Of a DNA stretch of 64,000 bases, positions 61,256-64,000 are shown in pieces. Each line of letters starts with the position of its first letter. The first letter of the stretch is position 1. A model generated the notes under the pieces. That model did not search any database, had not been told where the DNA came from, and worked only from the letters and a program-made list of their open reading frames with translations. The stretch comes from Candidatus Anaerobutyricum avicola. GTDB taxonomy: Bacteria > Bacillota > Clostridia > Lachnospirales > Lachnospiraceae. The DNA lies in contig DXGQ01000023.1 of assembly GCA_019113845.1 (NCBI GenBank), positions 62,001 to 126,000 on the forward strand, written 5' to 3'. The position numbers and the translations under genes were made by a program.

Positions 61256-62404
61256 TTGCTGGAAATTATGTCAAACGAAGAGCTGGCTCACGCTAAAATT
61301 CTTGTCATTGGAGTGGGCGGAGCAGGAAACAATGCCGTGAACCGTATGGTTGACGAATCAATTGAAGGAGTGGAATTGATCGGTATCAATACAGATAAAC
61401 AGGCTCTTGATTTATGTAAGGCTGCCACGCGCGTACAGATCGGGGAGAGACTGACCAAAGGACTGGGCGCCGGAGCAAAGCCGGAGATCGGAGCGGCTGC
61501 GGTGGAAGAGAACCGGGATGAGATCACCGAACTCGTGAAGGACGCGGACATGGTTTTTGTCACCTGTGGTATGGGCGGCGGAACCGGTACAGGTGCGGCG
61601 CCGATCGTAGCGGAGATCGCCAAGGATCTGGGGATCCTCACCGTAGGTGTTGTCACAAAGCCGTTTATTTTTGAGGGTAAGCCACGTATGAATAACGCGC
61701 TGATGGGCATTGAGCGTCTGAAAGAGAATGTAGATACGCTGATCATCATTCCGAACGATAAGCTGCTTCAGATTTGTGACAAGAGAACATCGATCAAAGA
61801 TGCGTTCTGCAAGGCGGACGAAGTACTCCAGCAGGGTGTACAGGGCATCACCGACCTTATTTTCAAACCGGGTCTTATCAACTTGGATTTCGCGGATATC
61901 CAGACTGTCATGAGAGATAAAGGCATCGCCCACATCGGTATCGGCATGGGTACCGGAGAAGATAAGGCAGTGGAAGCTATCAAGAAGGCCATGGAGAGCC
62001 CGCTTCTGGAGACGACGGTGAGCGGCGCGACCGATATCATCATCAACTTCTCCGGGGATGTTGGCATCCAGGAGGTTTACGAGGCTGTCTCCTACCTGAC
62101 AGAGGTGGCGGGAGACGAGGCAAATATCATCTTCGGTAACGTGGAGAGCGAAGATATGCCGGAAGATGAGGTGAGCATCACGATCATCGCCACCGGACTA
62201 CACGATGTATCCGGGACAGGCACATCAAAGGGAGGAAGCCGCAGTACCGGAACAAAGAAGACGGAGAGCGGCCCTACCTATAATGGTCAGGCTATCAAGA
62301 CAGCGCCGCAGAAGAGAGCGGAGCAGTCAGGCACTTCCTCCAGAAACTATGACGCCGGTGATATGGAGATCAAGATTCCGGAGTTCCTGCAGAAGAGAAG
62401 ATAG
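61256..62404 (+). CDS. ftsZ: cell division protein FtsZ
   Basis: A 382-residue tubulin-like GTPase that forms the division ring. [13 protein letters not shown] near residue 19 and [10 protein letters not shown] near residue 106 are the GTP-binding loops, and the T7 loop region ([12 protein letters not shown] near residue 205) is intact. A variable Ser/Thr/Gly-rich linker (about 320-360) ends in the C-terminal peptide [12 protein letters not shown] that binds FtsA/SepF-type partners. The start is TTG at 61256 with AAGGAGG 8 nt upstream, an excellent site; an ATG five codons in is the alternative. Confidence 0.98.
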   Translation: MLEIMSNEELAHAKILVIGVGGAGNNAVNRMVDESIEGVELIGINTDKQALDLCKAATRVQIGERLTKGLGAGAKPEIGAAAVEENRDEITELVKDADMVFVTCGMGGGTGTGAAPIVAEIAKDLGILTVGVVTKPFIFEGKPRMNNALMGIERLKENVDTLIIIPNDKLLQICDKRTSIKDAFCKADEVLQQGVQGITDLIFKPGLINLDFADIQTVMRDKGIAHIGIGMGTGEDKAVEAIKKAMESPLLETTVSGATDIIINFSGDVGIQEVYEAVSYLTEVAGDEANIIFGNVESEDMPEDEVSITIIATGLHDVSGTGTSKGGSRSTGTKKTESGPTYNGQAIKTAPQKRAEQSGTSSRNYDAGDMEIKIPEFLQKRR

Positions 62405-62493
62405 ACAAAAGACCGGTGCACAGGTACCGGGGAAGATATCGTAGGATCACGTACATAACGGTGTGTCGGAACATGTTCACACCATGTATAAAT

Positions 62494-62539
62494 AAGTCGA
62501 AACCTTTAGGATTTTTCCTATGGGTTTCGACTTTTTTTT
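62494..62539 (+). terminator. intrinsic terminator of ftsZ, containing Spo0A-box-like heptamers
   Basis: AAGTCGAAACC-TTTAGGA paired with TCCTA-TGGGTTTCGACTT, followed by eight T. The arms carry AGTCGAA and TTCGACT, each one base from the Spo0A box TGTCGAA or its complement. Confidence 0.9.
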
Positions 62540-62554
62540 GTGCCCTCTTATAGT
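62526..62554 (+). promoter_or_regulatory. candidate promoter of spoIIGA-sigE
   Basis: TTCGAC and TATAGT are separated by 17 nt; the -35 falls in the 3' arm of the ftsZ terminator. TGTCGGA at about 62464 and AGTCGAA at 62495 could be Spo0A sites upstream. Functional assignment rests on the known Spo0A control of spoIIG in Bacillus. Confidence 0.4.
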
Positions 62555-62568
62555 AAAATGAAGAAAGC

Positions 62569-63444
62569 ATGATTTATCTGGACATTCTGTTTTTTACTAA
62601 CTGGATGATCGACTACCTGATTTTGGTACTGGTGAAAAAAGACTTTTTTCCGGGTACGGGAAATCGCAGAGTGGCCGTCGGCGCTTTTCTTGCCGCCGGG
62701 ACTTACCTGTTGTGGTTTGTCCGGGCAGGAAGCGCTCCGGAAGCAATCCGGGGAGCAGCGGCGATATGCCTTGTGGGCATGATACTGTGGTGGACTTTCT
62801 CTGTCCGCAGTCTCAGGCAGTTTCTGCAGGCAGCTTGCGCCGCCCTGGGGTATACCTGCCTGATGGGAGGCGCCTGCTATGCGCTGCGTCGTTTTCCGGG
62901 GAGTACTGTTTTGCCGGAAGGATGGACGACAGCGGCGGGATGCGCGGCCGTCTTTCTGTTCAGCCGGTCTGTGGGAAAAAGGATGAAAAAAGAAGCAGTA
63001 AAACAAAGAGAATGTACCTATGAGGTGGAAATCCGTCGAAAGGACCGCACTGTGTTTCTGCAGGGCATGTATGATTCCGGCAACCGGCTGGAAAGCCGGT
63101 GGACAGGAGAGGGGATCTGTGTCTTGTCTCTGAAATCGGCAGAAGGTCTTCTGGATGAAAAGGAGAAAGAGATGCTCGCCTTTCTTGTCACACAGGAACG
63201 GTTTCCCTGGAAAATCATGACCGAGAATCTGTGGTCGGGTATCACGCCTATCTCCTACTCTTCTGTGGGAAAGGAGGACAGCTGGATGCCCGGAATCACT
63301 GCGGACCGTATCATTGTAAAAAAAGACGGAAAGGTACTTGCCGACAGAAAGGGAATGCTGGGGATCACCGCCCGGCAGATCTTCCGGGATGCGGCGGCGG
63401 CCGTTTTGCTGCCGGCAGATATCTTTAGCATCAGGAGGGGATAA
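62569..63444 (+). CDS. spoIIGA: sigma-E processing peptidase SpoIIGA
   Basis: A 291-residue membrane aspartic protease that cleaves pro-sigma-E in the mother cell after a signal from the forespore. The N-terminal half has about five hydrophobic segments starting with [20 protein letters not shown]; the cytosolic C-terminal half holds [15 protein letters not shown] near residue 168 with the catalytic Asp. Position directly upstream of sigE confirms the identity. Only a weak ribosome binding site is visible before the ATG at 62569. Confidence 0.95.
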   Translation: MIYLDILFFTNWMIDYLILVLVKKDFFPGTGNRRVAVGAFLAAGTYLLWFVRAGSAPEAIRGAAAICLVGMILWWTFSVRSLRQFLQAACAALGYTCLMGGACYALRRFPGSTVLPEGWTTAAGCAAVFLFSRSVGKRMKKEAVKQRECTYEVEIRRKDRTVFLQGMYDSGNRLESRWTGEGICVLSLKSAEGLLDEKEKEMLAFLVTQERFPWKIMTENLWSGITPISYSSVGKEDSWMPGITADRIIVKKDGKVLADRKGMLGITARQIFRDAAAAVLLPADIFSIRRG

Positions 63445-63449
63445 TTGTT

Positions 63450-64000
63450 ATGTCAGTTGTGTTAAATGTATCAGGAATGGAACGGGTGCGATTCACTATG
63501 GTCAACAGTATGAAACAGCTTCTTCATCCGAGAGGGGAGGTACATTATATCGGAGGGACCGATGTGCTCCCGCCGCCGCTGGAGCCCGAGGAGGAAGCTT
63601 ATGTTTTAAGCCAGCTTGATACGAGGAGAAGCGAGGAGGCAAGAGCGATCCTCATTGAGAGAAACCTGCGCCTGGTCGTGTACATAGCAAAAAAGTTTGA
63701 AAATACGGGAATCGGGGTGGAAGATCTGATCTCTATCGGAACCATCGGACTCATCAAAGCCATCCAGACCTTTAATCTGGAAAGGAAGATCAAGCTCGCC
63801 ACCTACGCTTCCCGCTGTATTGAGAATGAGATCCTCATGTACTTGAGAAGAACCAGTAAGACAAGGATGGAAGTCTCCATTGATGAACCTCTGAACGTGG
63901 ACTGGGATGGAAATGAACTCCTTTTGTCTGATATCCTGGGGACCGACGAGGATGTCATCTCAAAAGATATTGAGGATGAGATTGATAAAAAGCTTTTGAA
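63450..64000 (+). CDS. sigE: RNA polymerase sigma-E factor (mother-cell), partial at window end
   Basis: The first 183 codons of sigma-E are present; the gene runs off the window. The N-terminal ~30 residues before the core would be the pro-sequence removed by Spo[24 protein letters not shown] and [19 protein letters not shown] are regions 2.1-2.2 and [17 protein letters not shown] regions 2.3-2.4 that contact the -10 box. AGGAGGGG lies about 9 nt before the ATG at 63450, 5 nt after the spoIIGA stop. It would activate genes such as spoIVA at 13.9 kb, which has a sigma-E-like promoter. Confidence 0.96.
   Translation, partial: MSVVLNVSGMERVRFTMVNSMKQLLHPRGEVHYIGGTDVLPPPLEPEEEAYVLSQLDTRRSEEARAILIERNLRLVVYIAKKFENTGIGVEDLISIGTIGLIKAIQTFNLERKIKLATYASRCIENEILMYLRRTSKTRMEVSIDEPLNVDWDGNELLLSDILGTDEDVISKDIEDEIDKKLL

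Noticed and set aside
1-64000. tRNA, rRNA, CRISPR array, prophage or replication origin
   Set aside because: No such features were recognised on either strand by eye. A tRNAscan, Infernal or CRISPR search could confirm; a small unknown RNA could have been missed.

Overview
This window reads as a chromosomal stretch of a spore-forming, anaerobic Firmicute, most likely a Lachnospiraceae (Clostridia). The evidence is the sporulation genes (spoIVA, spoIIGA and the start of sigE), a four-subunit pyruvate:ferredoxin oxidoreductase, TarI/TarJ-type ribitol-phosphate genes, a gmk-rpoZ-priA-def-fmt-rsmB-rlmN-prpC-prkC-rsgA housekeeping cluster, and the division/cell-wall cluster leading into ftsZ and spoIIGA-sigE. 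Genus cannot be fixed from the sequence alone. No rRNA, tRNA, complete insertion sequence or CRISPR array was seen.

Layout. 1-8.2 kb: a hotdog thioesterase, an S1-domain RNA-binding protein, a sodium:alanine symporter, then a leftward operon of an AroE-HD fusion with tarI and tarJ. A frameshifted secreted lethal-factor-like protein follows, behind a sigma-A promoter and a cyclic-di-GMP-I riboswitch with a terminator. 8.5-24 kb: the por operon, an M18 aminopeptidase, spoIVA, RNase HI, a small alarmone synthetase, RNA-modification enzymes (RsmF-like, RsuA-like, RluC/D-like), a YgiQ radical SAM protein, an SDR enzyme and recU. 24-31.2 kb: accessory region with a deleted tyrosine recombinase, a probable invertible promoter, a sortase-pilus locus (872-aa surface protein, class B sortase, isopeptide pilin), an unknown gene, a broken AbrB/PIN toxin-antitoxin pair and an Rpn remnant. 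31.2-46.5 kb: a long rightward operon from yicC to thiN behind one strong promoter. 46.5-50.6 kb: ychF, lgt and a polysaccharide/teichoic acid ABC exporter. 50.8-64 kb: rsmH, an FtsL-like protein, two class B PBPs, mraY, murD, ftsW, ftsQ, ftsZ, spoIIGA and sigE, which runs off the end.

The most interesting signals lie between or around genes. First, a 27-bp inverted repeat (25 of 27 matching) flanks a ~350-bp segment upstream of the pilus locus. The best promoter inside points away from the pilus, so the locus looks like a phase-variable switch in the OFF orientation; the neighbouring recombinase has lost the middle of its catalytic domain. Second, two long non-coding elements (3.4-3.8 kb and 11.9-12.4 kb) each hold a head-to-head pair of one repeat unit whose outer stems change in compensating ways. 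Third, a short leader element with hairpins and a built-in ribosome binding site precedes three unrelated genes. Fourth, the riboswitch terminator and aptamer share a complementary octamer, giving a readable switching mechanism, but the gene it controls appears to be decaying.

Most starts were chosen by ribosome-binding-site spacing; several genes (rnhA, the sortase, prkC, ftsZ) use TTG.
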